Assembly: GCA_963727285.1 (NCBI GenBank)
Contig: CAVSFF010000012.1
Coordinates: 62,001 to 126,000, forward strand
Length of the DNA: 64,000 nt
Source of the DNA: CAITWD01 sp963727285
GTDB lineage: Bacteria; Actinomycetota; Thermoleophilia; Miltoncostaeales; Miltoncostaeaceae
Direction of reading: 5' to 3'
Positions 45,493-54,981 of the stretch are shown piece after piece (the first letter of the stretch is position 1; the number at the start of each line of letters is the position of its first letter). A model generated the notes under the pieces. The model was not told the origin of the DNA and made no database searches. It saw nothing but the letters and a program-made list of their open reading frames with translations. Both the position numbers and the translations under genes were made by a program.

Positions 45493-46514
45493 TCAGTCGC
45501 CGGTCCGATCCCCGTCGAGCGGACGCCGAAGCAGCGCGAGCACGCGGGCCTCGAGACTGCTCTGCCCGCGGACCGGACGAGCCGACCGCGGCGCAACCGC
45601 GGAGATCGTCCTGCCCTCCAGGTAGTGATCGATCACGCGCGGGTCGATGTAGCTCCGCCGACACACCGCCGGGGTGTTGTTCAGGCACTCGGCGACGTCG
45701 ACACAGGCGGCGGCCACCGCGCGCACGCGGCCGCGCCCGGGCGGGGCGTCCCGCAGCCTGTCCAGCGCCGATGCCGCCATCACCGTGGCCGCCCAGGTCC
45801 GGAAGTCCTTGGCGGTATAGAGGTCGCCGGCATGCAGCTTGATGTACGCGTTGATGTCGTCGGACCGCACATCTACCGTCTCGCCGGCCTCGTCGCGGTA
45901 CTTGAGGACCTCGTAACCCGGAAGTGCATCCATTTCGGCGAGCGCGTCGGCGAGCATCGGGTCGGAGACCTCGGCGACATGCCGCTTGCCCCCTTTGCCC
46001 TCAAAGTCGATCACGACCAGGTCGTCGTCGATCCGCAGGTGCCGGGAGCGGAGCGTGGCCAACCCGAATGTCCCGCCGGCACCCGCGTAGCGCTCTCCGC
46101 CGACACGGATCCAGGTCCGGTCGAGCAGACGCACCGCCGCCGCAAGCGCCGCATCGCGGTCCCCGCCGCCACGACGCAGGTCACGTGCGACCGCGCCGCG
46201 AAGTGCGGGAAGCGCGTTGCGAATCTCAGTACCCGCTCGTGCTTGGTCCGATCGCGCTCCTCGCGCCACTGCGGGTGGTAGAGGTACTGCTTGCGCCCGG
46301 CGGCGTCGATCCCCGTCGCCTGGAGATGGCCGCGCGCCGACCGGCAGATCCAGACATCCCGCCATGCGGGGGGAATCGGGAGCTCGCGCAGCCGGGCGAG
46401 CGTCGCCCGGTGGGTCACCGAGTCACCCCGGTCGTCAACGAACTGCCAGCCGCGACCGCGCCGGCGCCGGGCGAAGCCGCGTTCGTGGTCGGAGCTGTGG
46501 CGCAACGACGGCAT
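45493..46514 (-). CDS. DNA topoisomerase IB (frameshifted)
   Basis: About 340 aa, the small poxvirus-like type IB enzyme of bacteria, which relaxes supercoils. N-terminal part: ATLARLRELPIPPAWRDVWI, GRKQYLYHPQWREERDR. C-terminal catalytic part: TWIRVGGERYA, FRTWAATVMAA and the active-site Tyr in CRRSYIDPRVIDHYLEG. One missing C in the run at 46207-46209 separates the halves; adding it restores RFPALRGAVARDL. Start ATG 46514. Neighbour of a DNA-repair cluster. Confidence 0.85.
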
Positions 46515-46813
46515 GTCTCAGTCCGCGTGGCCGTGTCCGTCAGGACGTCCACAGATCGCGCGCGGCCACGACAGGGGCGACCTGCGTGCAAGCGTTCCTG
46601 GACCAGGCTCGCCGGGGCATGCTGCATCCGTAGCCCTCCGAGGATCGATGCGGACGGGTGTCGGCGGTGATCATCAAGCCGCGACACCCAGTGATGTCCT
46701 TACCCCGCAGGGTCCGGGAATCACCTCCCGCGCCGGACGAGCTTCGCCGTCGCCGCACGCGCAAATGCGCATGGCGATGTTTCCCGAGCCGCACCGTGAG
46801 GAACTACTCACCC
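46515..46813. other. Intergenic, no gene seen
   Basis: 299 bases, divergent gap between topoisomerase and a small ORF. Contains the short palindromic GCGCAAATGCGC (about 46760); nothing else recognisable. Confidence 0.4.
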
Positions 46814-47005
46814 ATGGCCGATCTTCCGAATCTCGATCTCACCACGGCGATCCGACGGGCGGCACCGGTAGCCGCTGATGCCGGGCGCAGCCGATCCGTC
46901 CAGTTGGCGGTGATCGCGCTGATGACGATCGCACTCATCGTGAGTGCTGTTGCTGTGATGCGGCGCGAGCGGATCCCGTTCCGAGGTGCGTCGGACGCGT
47001 CGTAG
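46814..47005 (+). CDS. Small single-pass membrane protein, hypothetical
   Basis: 63 aa: soluble start MADLPNLDLTTAIRRAA, one hydrophobic helix (SVQLAVIALMTIALIVSAVAV) and a basic tail MRRERIPFRG. GAGGA lies 12 nt upstream of ATG 46814. No homologue recognised. Confidence 0.5.
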   Translation: MADLPNLDLTTAIRRAAPVAADAGRSRSVQLAVIALMTIALIVSAVAVMRRERIPFRGASDAS

Positions 47006-47147
47006 TTACTGCGGCGCGCCGGCCCTCGGGGTCGCCAGCCATCGAGGCGACACGCAGCGCGACACAAGGAAACTTGTCGATCGCGTCCGGAGCGGCAACG
47101 ATCCTCCGTATGGACCGCACCCGATCGCGTCCGACGTGGCGAGAGTC

Positions 47148-47699
47148 ATGCAGGCTGGCGTAGACGCATGCATCGCCGTCGGCTGGGTGGCGTTCTGGAT
47201 CTACTGGCTCGTGGCCGCCGTTGGCGTCAAGAAAGGCCGGATCCCATGGCGGCACTTCGCCGGGGTTCGCCTCGTCATCGTCGTTCTGGTGCTGCTGCTC
47301 GTCCGCCTCGGGGCCTTCCATGGGCGGGCGGTCACCCACGATCCCTGGCGTGAGGTTGTCGGCCTCGCCATCTTCGCGTCCGGATTGGCGACCGCGGTGT
47401 GGGCGCGCCGGCAGCTCGGTCGCAACTGGGGTTCGCCCATGTCACGAAAGGTCGACCCGGATCTCGTGACGACGGGCCCGTACCGGTGGGTCCGGCACCC
47501 CATCTATTCCGGCCTGGCCGTCGCCGTGCTCGGCACCGCGGTGGCGGTCAGCTGGTACTGGTTGATCGTTGTCGCGATGGTGGGGGCATACTTCGCCTAC
47601 AGCGCGGTCGTGGAAGAGCGCGAGCTGATGCGTCGCTTTCCCGATACCTACCCCGCCTATCGGCGCTCCACCAAGATGCTGATCCCGTTCGTCGTGTAG
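47148..47699 (+). CDS. Isoprenylcysteine carboxyl methyltransferase-like (ICMT) membrane protein
   Basis: 183-aa protein with about four to five transmembrane helices. The C-terminal catalytic region has GPYRWVRHPIYSGLAV and EERELMRRFPDTYPAYRR, the ICMT/PEMT-like signature for SAM binding and the HP motif. Bacterial members methylate small lipids or are uncharacterised. Start ATG 47148. Confidence 0.85.
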   Translation: MQAGVDACIAVGWVAFWIYWLVAAVGVKKGRIPWRHFAGVRLVIVVLVLLLVRLGAFHGRAVTHDPWREVVGLAIFASGLATAVWARRQLGRNWGSPMSRKVDPDLVTTGPYRWVRHPIYSGLAVAVLGTAVAVSWYWLIVVAMVGAYFAYSAVVEERELMRRFPDTYPAYRRSTKMLIPFVV

Positions 47700-47751
47700 A
47701 CGGTGCGCCGGGCGTTCGCCGCGGGACGCGATCGACGAACGCGACCGACGA

Positions 47752-48259
47752 CTACCGGTGTCCGCCGGGCGGCCGGTCGGTCGTCCGTGTGGTCGCAGAC
47801 GAAGGTCCACCGGTGGCTGACGCGGCGTCGACGAGCGCCGCCACGGTCGTGTCGATGCGCCGTGCGCGGGTCTCCGGTCGCTTGGCCCGCTCGATTGCGA
47901 GGACCTGTGCCCGGCGGCGGCTGTAGCTGAGGCGGTCCCACGCGCCGCGGGCGGCGGGGTTGCCGTCGAGCGCCCGGGCGAAATCGACGGGTTCGATGAC
48001 GACCCTCGGCTCCGTGTCGAGCTCCAGGTCGACGTCGATCTCGTCGCCCAGGTCGACCCCGGCGGCACGGCGATTCGCATTGCTCAGCCCGAGCAGGTAC
48101 CGACCGCGCATGATCGCCACCCTGCTCTTCCACGAATGCCCGTTGATCGTGACGACGACCGCGGGCCGCTTGCCCCCGCCCAATGCCTCAATCACTGCCT
48201 CGGGGACCGCCAGGCCCCGCATCGGGTTCCGGTGGATCGACCTGGGTACGAAATCTCAT
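47752..48259 (-). CDS. DUF1905/YdeI-OmpD-associated protein (frameshifted)
   Basis: About 168 aa. N-terminal DUF1905-like barrel (PEAVIEALGGGKRPAVVVTI, MRGRYLLGLSNANRRAAGV), then the YdeI/OmpD-associated motif LSYSRRRAQVLAIERAKRPETRARRI. Start ATG 48259 has GGGGGGAG just upstream, but the frame from it changes near 48225 (one extra G); the C-terminal part keeps family identity. Function unknown; the family is sometimes called bacteriocin-protection. Confidence 0.75.
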
Positions 48260-48306
48260 CAGCTCCCCCCGCGGTATCCGAATCGCGTCGCCCGGGGAGC
48301 GGGCAT

Positions 48307-49533
48307 TCAGCGGCGCATCCGCAGCGCGACCATGGCGATGTCGTCGGAACGGTCGTCCCCGTCGACAAACGCCGACACGGCCTCGTCGACGCGATCAATC
48401 ACGGCGTCCGGCCGTCGCGGGGCGCCGGCGAGGATCATCTTCAGGCGCACTTCCCCGAACCGCCCGCGTACGCCCGCCGGCGTCGGTCACCCCATCGGTG
48501 AACAGGAACATGATGTCGTCGGGGGCGAGCGTGACCGTCGTCACGGGCCAGTCGCATTCCGACGACGGGAAGGCGCCGAGCAGCGTCCCCGGCGTGCCGA
48601 CCTCCGATGCGTCCCCTGGACCGCGGACGACGAACGGCAGCGGGTGGCCTGCGCTGATCAGCCGCGCCACGCTGATCCGTCGTCGGTGCGGGCAAGCCAC
48701 ACGCCCGCCAATGTCACCGGGGTGAATCCCGGTCCGTCGACGAGAAGGTCGTTGATCGCCCGGACGACCTCGTGCGGAGAATGGCCGACATAGGCGAGCG
48801 CCCGGGCGGCATGCCGCACCGACGTGCCGACGACCGCGGCCGGCACGCCGCGCCCCGTCACGTCGCCGATGATGATCGCGATGCCACCGTCCACCGCGAC
48901 CACGACATAGAAGTCGCCGCCGACGTCGAGGCGCTCCGAACCGCCCCGGAACCGCGCCGCTACCTCCCAGTCGCCCGCGTCCGGAATCCGGGCGGGCATG
49001 AGACCGACCTGCAAGGCGTCGATCGTCGTCTGCGCGTCGCGGCGCGCGATCTCCGACGCCTGGAACTGATCCTCGGCAAAGCTCCGCGCCACCGCCTGCG
49101 CGGCGCGGGCCGCGTCACGCTCGGCAAGCACCGTCGCGATGACGACCGACAGGATCGAGATCACCAGGACGAATCCAAGCCGGATGACGAACTGTCCCGT
49201 CCCGTAATTGTGGTCCCACGTCCCGCTGAGCGCGACCAGCACGGTGGCGACGATGCCCGCGAGGCCGCATTGCCGCGGCGTGCAGACGATGCCGGTCACG
49301 AGCACCGGAAGCGCCACGAGCCCGACGAGGACCGTCGTCGTCGACGTCACGAGGTCGATGACGGCGATCGCGACTTCCACGGCGATCGCCAGCGCCAGCC
49401 AGCGCCGGGAACCCACCAGCCACCCCCGCGCGAAGCGCGCGCTTGCGGGCACCGCATCGCTCAGGGCGCGCGTGCTCAGGCCGTCGTCTGGGGAAGACTC
49501 GTCCAAGCCGGGGTCCAGTGCAGGTCGTGCCAT
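48307..49533 (-). CDS. Membrane-bound SpoIIE-type PP2C serine phosphatase (two frameshifts)
   Basis: About 408 aa. N-terminal four to five helices (LALAIAVEVAIAVIDLVTS to VLVISILSVVIATVLAERDA) and a coiled-coil stretch lead to a SpoIIE domain: LPMPARIP-like QVGLMPARIP, VGGDFYVVV, GDVTGRGVPAAVV, DDIMFLFTDGVTDA and DDRSDDIAMVALRMRR. Two frame breaks, near 48680 (missing base) and 48450 (extra base), lie in the C-terminal half. It should dephosphorylate an anti-anti-sigma factor in a partner-switching stress system; no partner is in the window. Start ATG 49533. Confidence 0.82.
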
Positions 49534-49783
49534 GGGGAACCAGCGCGCCGGGAAGTGCCGAAATGCGACCCGGAGCGACTCCGGATCGCGCGCGATCCGC
49601 GCCGTTTGACCGTAGCGGATTGCTGCAATTCGGTCAGCCCCCACGGACGGTTGCGCGCGGCGCGGCTGTCGCCGGTGGGCGACCCGGCGGAGGCACATCG
49701 GACGCCGGAACGGGCATCGCGCATAGGCCGGGCCTCGCCGGGGTAGGGCTCCTTGTGCGGACGTCGGACGAACGGGAGCGCGC

Positions 49784-50629
49784 ATGCCACACGCCACATG
49801 GTCGGGGTTCGTGAGTTTCGGCCTCGTCACGATTCCCGTCGAGATGCACCGCGCGACGGCGGTGCAGACCGTGCACTTCAACCAGCTCCGCGCGGGGACC
49901 TCGCACCGGATCCGGTACCGCAAGGTCGACGAGGTCTCGGGCGATGAGGTCGCCGCCGACGACATCGTCAACGGCTACGCGACCGGCGACGGCGAGTACG
50001 TCGTCGTGACCAAGGACGAACTCCGGGCGAGCGCCCCGGCGCGATCGACGTCGATCGAGATCCGGGATTTCGTCGACCTCGGCGAGATCGACCCGATCCA
50101 CTTCGACCAGTCGTACTACCTCCGCCCCCGCGGCCACGGTACCGAACGTGCCTATGCCCTCTTGACTCAGGCGCTGCGTGCGACGGGAAAGGTCGGCATC
50201 GCGACGTTCGTGATGCGCGACACCGAGCACCTCGTCGCGATCCGGGCGGATTCTCGGGTCCTGGTCGCCGAGACGATGTTCTTCGCCGACGAGATCCGGT
50301 CCATCGACGAGATCGGTCTTGCGCCGCAGGACGACCGGGCCTTCGACGAGCGCGAGCTCGATGCCGCGGTGGACCTCGTCTCGGCGCTGTCGACCACCTG
50401 GGATCCGACCCGGTACGAAAACACGTACCGGGCGCAGGTGCTCGAACTCATCGAGAACAAGCGGCGGGGCCACGCGGTCGTCCAGGAGTCCGAAGCGCCG
50501 GAATCGAACGTCGTGGATCTGCTGACCGCCCTTCAGCAGTCGATTCCCGAGGCGCGGGGGAGCACACCGCGCGCAAAGACCCCGCGTCGGCGCCGCGCGC
50601 CAAGTGGGCGGGCCAAGCGCTCGGCATAG
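49784..50629 (+). CDS. ku: Ku protein (non-homologous end joining)
   Basis: 281-aa homodimeric Ku ring protein that binds DNA ends and recruits LigD. The core start MPHATWSGFVSFGLVTIPV, FNQLRAGTSHRIRYRKVD and SYYLRPRGHGTERAYALL are typical. Basic C-terminus (RAKTPRRRRAPSGRAKRSA). ATG 49784 has GGGAG upstream. The ligase gene follows 25 nt later. Confidence 0.95.
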   Translation: MPHATWSGFVSFGLVTIPVEMHRATAVQTVHFNQLRAGTSHRIRYRKVDEVSGDEVAADDIVNGYATGDGEYVVVTKDELRASAPARSTSIEIRDFVDLGEIDPIHFDQSYYLRPRGHGTERAYALLTQALRATGKVGIATFVMRDTEHLVAIRADSRVLVAETMFFADEIRSIDEIGLAPQDDRAFDERELDAAVDLVSALSTTWDPTRYENTYRAQVLELIENKRRGHAVVQESEAPESNVVDLLTALQQSIPEARGSTPRAKTPRRRRAPSGRAKRSA

Positions 50630-50654
50630 CGCGCCACCGCAAGAACCGCCAGTC

Positions 50655-51607
50655 GTGATCCTGACCCCGGAGACACGGATCCTGCCAATGCTGGCGACCC
50701 CGGGAGCGCTGCCTGACGACCCGGACCGCTGGGCATACGAATTCAAGTGGGACGGCATCCGGGCCGTCGTGCATTGGATCGACGGCAGCCTCACGGCGAC
50801 CACGCGCAACGGCAATGACGTTCTGCACCGCTTCCCGGAACTCGGAGAGTTGGCGCCGCGACTTGCCCGAGGCGGCGCCATCATCGACGGTGAGATCGTC
50901 GCGCTCGACGAGAACGGCATCCCGGATTTCGGGCTGCTCCAGCACCGGACCGCGACACGACGGGGCGCACGCCGCCCTGTTCCCGTGGCCTACCTCGCCT
51001 TCGACCTCTTGGCGATCGACAAGGCCTGGATCGGCGACGAGCGGTGGGACGTCCGGCGCGACGCGCTCGAGGCGCTCGACCTGATGTCCCCGCATGTGGC
51101 TGTGCCACCGGCATTTCGCGGGATCGCCGCCGACGTCGTCGCCGACGAGTCACGTCGCCTGGGGCTCGAGGGCGTCGTCGCCAAGTTGCGCACGGGGCGG
51201 TACCGGCCCGGCATCAGAAGCCCCGACTGGATCAAAGTCAAGAACCTCCTACGCAGGACGTCGTCGTCGGCGGCTTCACCGCCGGACGCGGAGCCAACAC
51301 CGGGCGCATCGGTGCCCTGCTCATGGGAATCCCGGGCCCGGGCGGTCTGACCTACATCGGCAAGGTCGGGACCGGGTTCACCGACGATGACCGGCGGCGC
51401 CTGAGCGAGGTCCTCGTCGCCGAACGCCAGGAGACGTCCCCGTTCGCCGGTCGGCTGCCCCGAGAGGCGCTGCCGGCGACGTTCGTGACACCGACGCGCG
51501 TCGGTGAGGTTCAGTTCATGGACTGGACCTCACGCGGGCGACTGCGCGCGCCGTCATGGCGCGGATGGCGCACCGACCGGTCGCCCACGGACGTCGTCCG
51601 GGAGTAG
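50655..51607 (+). CDS. ligD: ATP-dependent DNA ligase, LigD ligase-domain type (frameshifted)
   Basis: About 317 aa. Active-site Lys in YEFKWDGIRAV, then DGEIVALDENG, FDLLAIDKAW and GLEGVVAKLRTGRYRPG, ending in WIKVKN. The OB-fold part continues after a frame change near 51247: one missing C in AACCTCCTACG; with it, NLPTQDVVVGGFTAGRG is restored. There is no polymerase or nuclease domain, so it is a stand-alone LigD ligase for Ku-dependent end joining. GTG 50655 start. Confidence 0.88.
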
Positions 51608-51871
51608 TCCGGGTCGGCGGCGCGCCCACCGTGTCGGGCGCACGATCCGATGCCCTCCGGAGAAGGGCGCGCCGGCCCGAACCCGCGATCGTTCCGGTCC
51701 CGCTACGCGCTCGTCGACTGGCGGGGCGCGCCGCGGCGATACCTCCTGACCGCCGCGGTGATCCCTCCGATCACCGCCACCGCAAACGTCAATCGTCTCA
51801 ACATCAGCTCGACCCCTTTGTGCTCGGTGATGTGCGTCGTCCCGTTGCCAACCGCCTGGCCGCCGTCTCTG

Positions 51872-52060
51872 TCACGAGCGGCTCGCGACCGGCGGATCCG
51901 GAACCGGCGTCGGAGCCGGAATGATGGGGATGTCCGGCGGCGGCTGGGGCGGCGTCGGGAGGGGATCGTTGGGAGTCCCGGGGGGCGGGGACGGCTCCGG
52001 CCGATCTCCCGTTCCCGCCCGCGACTCCACGGAGAACGTCATCGTCGCATCGAGTGTCAC
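51872..52060 (-). CDS. Small proline-rich protein, hypothetical
   Basis: 62 aa from GTG 52060, preceded by AAGGAG six nt upstream. Beta-like head (LDATMTFSVESRAG) and a long Pro-rich tail (PPPDIPIIPAPTPVPDPP). Nothing recognised. 51608-51871, downstream, shows no gene. Confidence 0.5.
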   Translation of the reverse strand: MTLDATMTFSVESRAGTGDRPEPSPPPGTPNDPLPTPPQPPPDIPIIPAPTPVPDPPVASRS

Positions 52061-52143
52061 GTCGTCTCCTTCATCGGGAGGGGGACGCCGGGTCGGGCTG
52101 TTGCCGCCTCCCGACCCGGCGCCGTGCCAGACCGTGTGACGGG

Positions 52144-52260
52144 CTAGCCTTCGCCGGACGTGATTTCTTCCGGGTCGGACTCGGGGCCAATCCCCCCCTC
52201 GTCGACCTCCGGATCGTCCGGGCGCTGCTCACGGTTCTTGTCATTCGGGTCGTTCAACAT
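52144..52260 (-). CDS. Very small acidic protein, hypothetical
   Basis: 38 aa, highly acidic and probably disordered (MLNDPNDKNREQRPDDPEVD start). ATG 52260 has GGAGG nine nt upstream, the main support. Too short for any family call. Confidence 0.4.
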   Translation of the reverse strand: MLNDPNDKNREQRPDDPEVDEGGIGPESDPEEITSGEG

Positions 52261-52406
52261 CGGCGCAAACCTCCGCTTCGCGTTGGCCGTGTGGCTCGCA
52301 AGTACCCCGGTGTCCGGCATGCAAACGTCGGCTGAGAACCCGGGCCACACGGCCGTCCACGGCGCCGGCGCGGCCGCCGGTTACCTCCCGGGAGCGCCCG
52401 AGCGGA

Positions 52407-52928
52407 TCAAAAGGCGAGCCGCGCCGGCGCCTGCCAGGACACCGCCGCCGCCGGATCCTCGAGCACGTCCCGGGGCCATGACACACACAGGCGCAGACCG
52501 ATCAGGGCCGGGTCCGGACGCCAGCGGATGAAGTAGGCGGGGCACACGCCGAGCGGCTGCGCCGACCCGGGCGCGGCGCAGGCGGTGATCATGTCGACGA
52601 AGTCCTTGGACAGCCGCGCGGGTACCCATCCCGCCTGACGACCTCCGGGCACGAAGACGGCGATCGCCGACGGTCCCGCCGGGGCATCGGGCCGCCCCCG
52701 CCACGGCACGAGGGCGGCAAACGTCCATCCGAGCGCGTCGAGATCCGGCTCGACCACGTGCAGTCCGTCCGGCGGCCGTCGGGTCGCACGCTGGAGGCCC
52801 GCCTGCACTGCAGCCTGCCGACAACTGATACCGGCGACCTCACAACGGGATTCGGCAGGGAGCCAGCAGGCTTCGTCAATCTCAAACGGGAGCGGATCTG
52901 ACGGCGTCTTGCGGCGGAAGAGTCCCAT
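52407..52928 (-). CDS. Conserved hypothetical protein
   Basis: 173-aa soluble protein, MGLFRRKTPSDPLPFEIDEA start; several Cys and Trp (ISCRQAAVQAGL, GWTFAALVPWRG, CPAYFIRWRPDP). It resembles SseB-like or other small actinobacterial proteins only weakly. Function unknown. ATG 52928 chosen as the natural start; the open frame extends further upstream in poor composition. Confidence 0.6.
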   Translation of the reverse strand: MGLFRRKTPSDPLPFEIDEACWLPAESRCEVAGISCRQAAVQAGLQRATRRPPDGLHVVEPDLDALGWTFAALVPWRGRPDAPAGPSAIAVFVPGGRQAGWVPARLSKDFVDMITACAAPGSAQPLGVCPAYFIRWRPDPALIGLRLCVSWPRDVLEDPAAAVSWQAPARLAF

Positions 52929-53182
52929 TGGCTCGCATACCCTGTGACGTGATCGCCCTCTGACGGCGACGTCATCGCCAGCGGCCCGTGCAACCCGACC
53001 CTGCCGGTTCGCCGACGATCGGAACACCGTCATCGGTGGTGCTACCCGCATCGACACTCGGGTAAACGCCACGGGGCCGTCTCACCGGATGCGCGGCACG
53101 CCGCCGTGCCGATGCGGGATCGCCCGTGGAGCCCGTCGGGGCGGCCGCCGGGTCTCCCACGGGTTCGGTCCCGGCGGGATAC

Positions 53183-53554
53183 CTAGCGCTGGGCCCGGGC
53201 CACCGCGGTCGCGAGCTCGGACTTCGACATCGTGCTGCGTCCGCGGACATCGAGGGCGCGTGCCCGGTCGTACAGCTCCTGTTTGGTACTCCCCTCGAAG
53301 TCGACCCCGCCATAGGTGCGACGTCCACCACGCGTCCCCCGCCCGGGAGGGTTGGACGGCCCATGATCGGACTTCGGGACCCAGCGGTCGCCCCGCTTTT
53401 CATGGGTCCGCTCGAGCGCCGACCATGCCGTTTGGAATGCGCGCGCACCGTCGCCGTATTCGCGTATTGCTCTGTCGTGGGCCTTCACCCAGGTCCGCTG
53501 GGCTTGCGTGTCCGAACGCCGGACGGTTGCGGGCATCTTCGTCGCTCCAGGCAT
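53183..53554 (-). CDS. ChaB-like protein with C-terminal Rho-N/SAP-like motif
   Basis: 123 aa. The N-terminal half (DTQAQRTWVKAHDRAIREYG, FQTAWSALERTHEKRGDRWV) is the ChaB fold. The C-terminal part (STKQELYDRARALDVRGRST, MSKSELATAVARAQ) is a Rho-N/SAP-type helix pair that binds nucleic acid. AAGGAG lies 8 nt before ATG 53554. Sits between the two LigD parts, so a DNA-end or repair accessory role is possible (inference). Confidence 0.8.
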   Translation of the reverse strand: MPGATKMPATVRRSDTQAQRTWVKAHDRAIREYGDGARAFQTAWSALERTHEKRGDRWVPKSDHGPSNPPGRGTRGGRRTYGGVDFEGSTKQELYDRARALDVRGRSTMSKSELATAVARAQR

Positions 53555-53809
53555 GGCGCCATCTCCTTATCGTCGCCACCGATGACCCGCGTCACGGGCA
53601 CCTGCTCGCGGCGTACCCGCTGTCCCGCCGGGACATGCGTCGCAGACGACCGTCGAGGTGTGACCGCGGCGTAGGGCGGGTATGGGACCCTCAGGGTGAA
53701 CCGCCGAGCGAAGGTCGTACGTCATGCCACACCCACGTCCGCAGATTTCCCCGAGTCCATCGGGGTCCGGTAGGCGCGGGCTGCGGTGCGGCGGGCGATG
53801 GGAGTGGCA

Positions 53810-54796
53810 ATGAGCGCCCGGACGGACGGGACCCTCGTCGACGTGTCCGGGCACACGCTCCGTCTGTCCCGACTCGACAAGGTCATGTACCCGGCGTCGG
53901 CGACCAGGAAGCGGGACGTCCTCGCCTACTACCACGCGGTATCGGACACGATGCTGCGCCATATCTCGGACCGCCCGATGACATTGCGGCGATACCCCGA
54001 CGGGGTCGGGGCCGGCTCGTTCTTCGCCAAGCGGGTCCCCGCGAACGCGCCGCCATGGATGCGCCGTGCGGCAATACCGCTGGCGACCGCGGATCGCCGT
54101 GGGTCGGGAGGTCTCGAGGCTCCGGTCATCGACGACGAAGCGGCGCTTGTCTGGGCCGCCAACGGCGGGGCGCTCGAGTTCCATGTTCCGCTCTGGCGGC
54201 TGCCCGCCTCCGGAGATGCGCCGGGGCACCCGGACTACATCGTCTTCGACCTCGATCCCGGGCCGGGGATGACCATCGTCGACTGCTGCCGCGTCGCGCA
54301 GTACATCGCGTCGTCACTCGACGCGGGGGGTGTCCCGATCGGTGCGAAGACGAGCGGTCGCAAAGGCCTGCAGCTCTACCTGCCGACGACCGGGGAGCCC
54401 GACTGGCAGACGACCCGGGGCGTCGCGCGCGACATCGCGCGGCGCGTGGAGTCGGCACACCCCGACGCAGTCGTCACCAACATGCGGCGATCGCGGCGCA
54501 GCGGGCGCGTGCTGATCGACTGGAGCCAAAACCATCCCGCCAAGACGACCGTCGCCGCCTATTCATTGCGCGCCTGCGATGTCCCGACGGTCTCGACACC
54601 GATCTCCTGGGACGAACTCGACATCTGCGCGGACACCAGGGACAGCACGGCGCTCCACTTCGGGCCCGACGCGGCGCTGGATCGCATCGCCCGGCTCGGA
54701 GACCTGATGCCGCTTCCGCTGACCTCGGCCGGTCCGCGCCCGACCGACGGCGCCCCGGGGCGGGGCGGCCCCCACAGCCGGCCGCGCGCGCACTGA
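53810..54796 (+). CDS. ligD: LigD-type primase-polymerase (PolDom)
   Basis: 328-aa archaeo-eukaryotic primase-like polymerase of bacterial end joining. SRLDKVMYPASATRKRDVLAYY, metal site DLDPGPG (IVFDLDPGPGM), TSGRKGLQLYLP and VRTVSTPISWDELD-like STPISWDEL are conserved. It fills gaps with ribo/deoxynucleotides at ends held by Ku. Separate from its ligase 2.2 kb upstream. ATG 53810 follows GGGAGTGG. Confidence 0.92.
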   Translation: MSARTDGTLVDVSGHTLRLSRLDKVMYPASATRKRDVLAYYHAVSDTMLRHISDRPMTLRRYPDGVGAGSFFAKRVPANAPPWMRRAAIPLATADRRGSGGLEAPVIDDEAALVWAANGGALEFHVPLWRLPASGDAPGHPDYIVFDLDPGPGMTIVDCCRVAQYIASSLDAGGVPIGAKTSGRKGLQLYLPTTGEPDWQTTRGVARDIARRVESAHPDAVVTNMRRSRRSGRVLIDWSQNHPAKTTVAAYSLRACDVPTVSTPISWDELDICADTRDSTALHFGPDAALDRIARLGDLMPLPLTSAGPRPTDGAPGRGGPHSRPRAH

Positions 54797-54981
54797 ACCT
54801 GTCGCCCGTAAACGCGGTCGCCGTTACGGCGTCGTCACCCGCCGACCGGAACCGACGACGACAATCGTCGGGGAACGTCATCGGCCGCAATCTGCGCCCG
54901 GCGGCAACGCGTCCGGGGCGACCCTCCACCGCGGCTAGGATCACCTCGCCGTCCACTCACCCCCGACCACGGGACACCACG

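Noticed and set aside
53089..54981. A long open frame that would extend the alkylsulfatase N-terminus by over 600 residues
   Set aside because: It overlaps the LigD polymerase in another frame and has shadow composition; the conserved enzyme starts at 54982.
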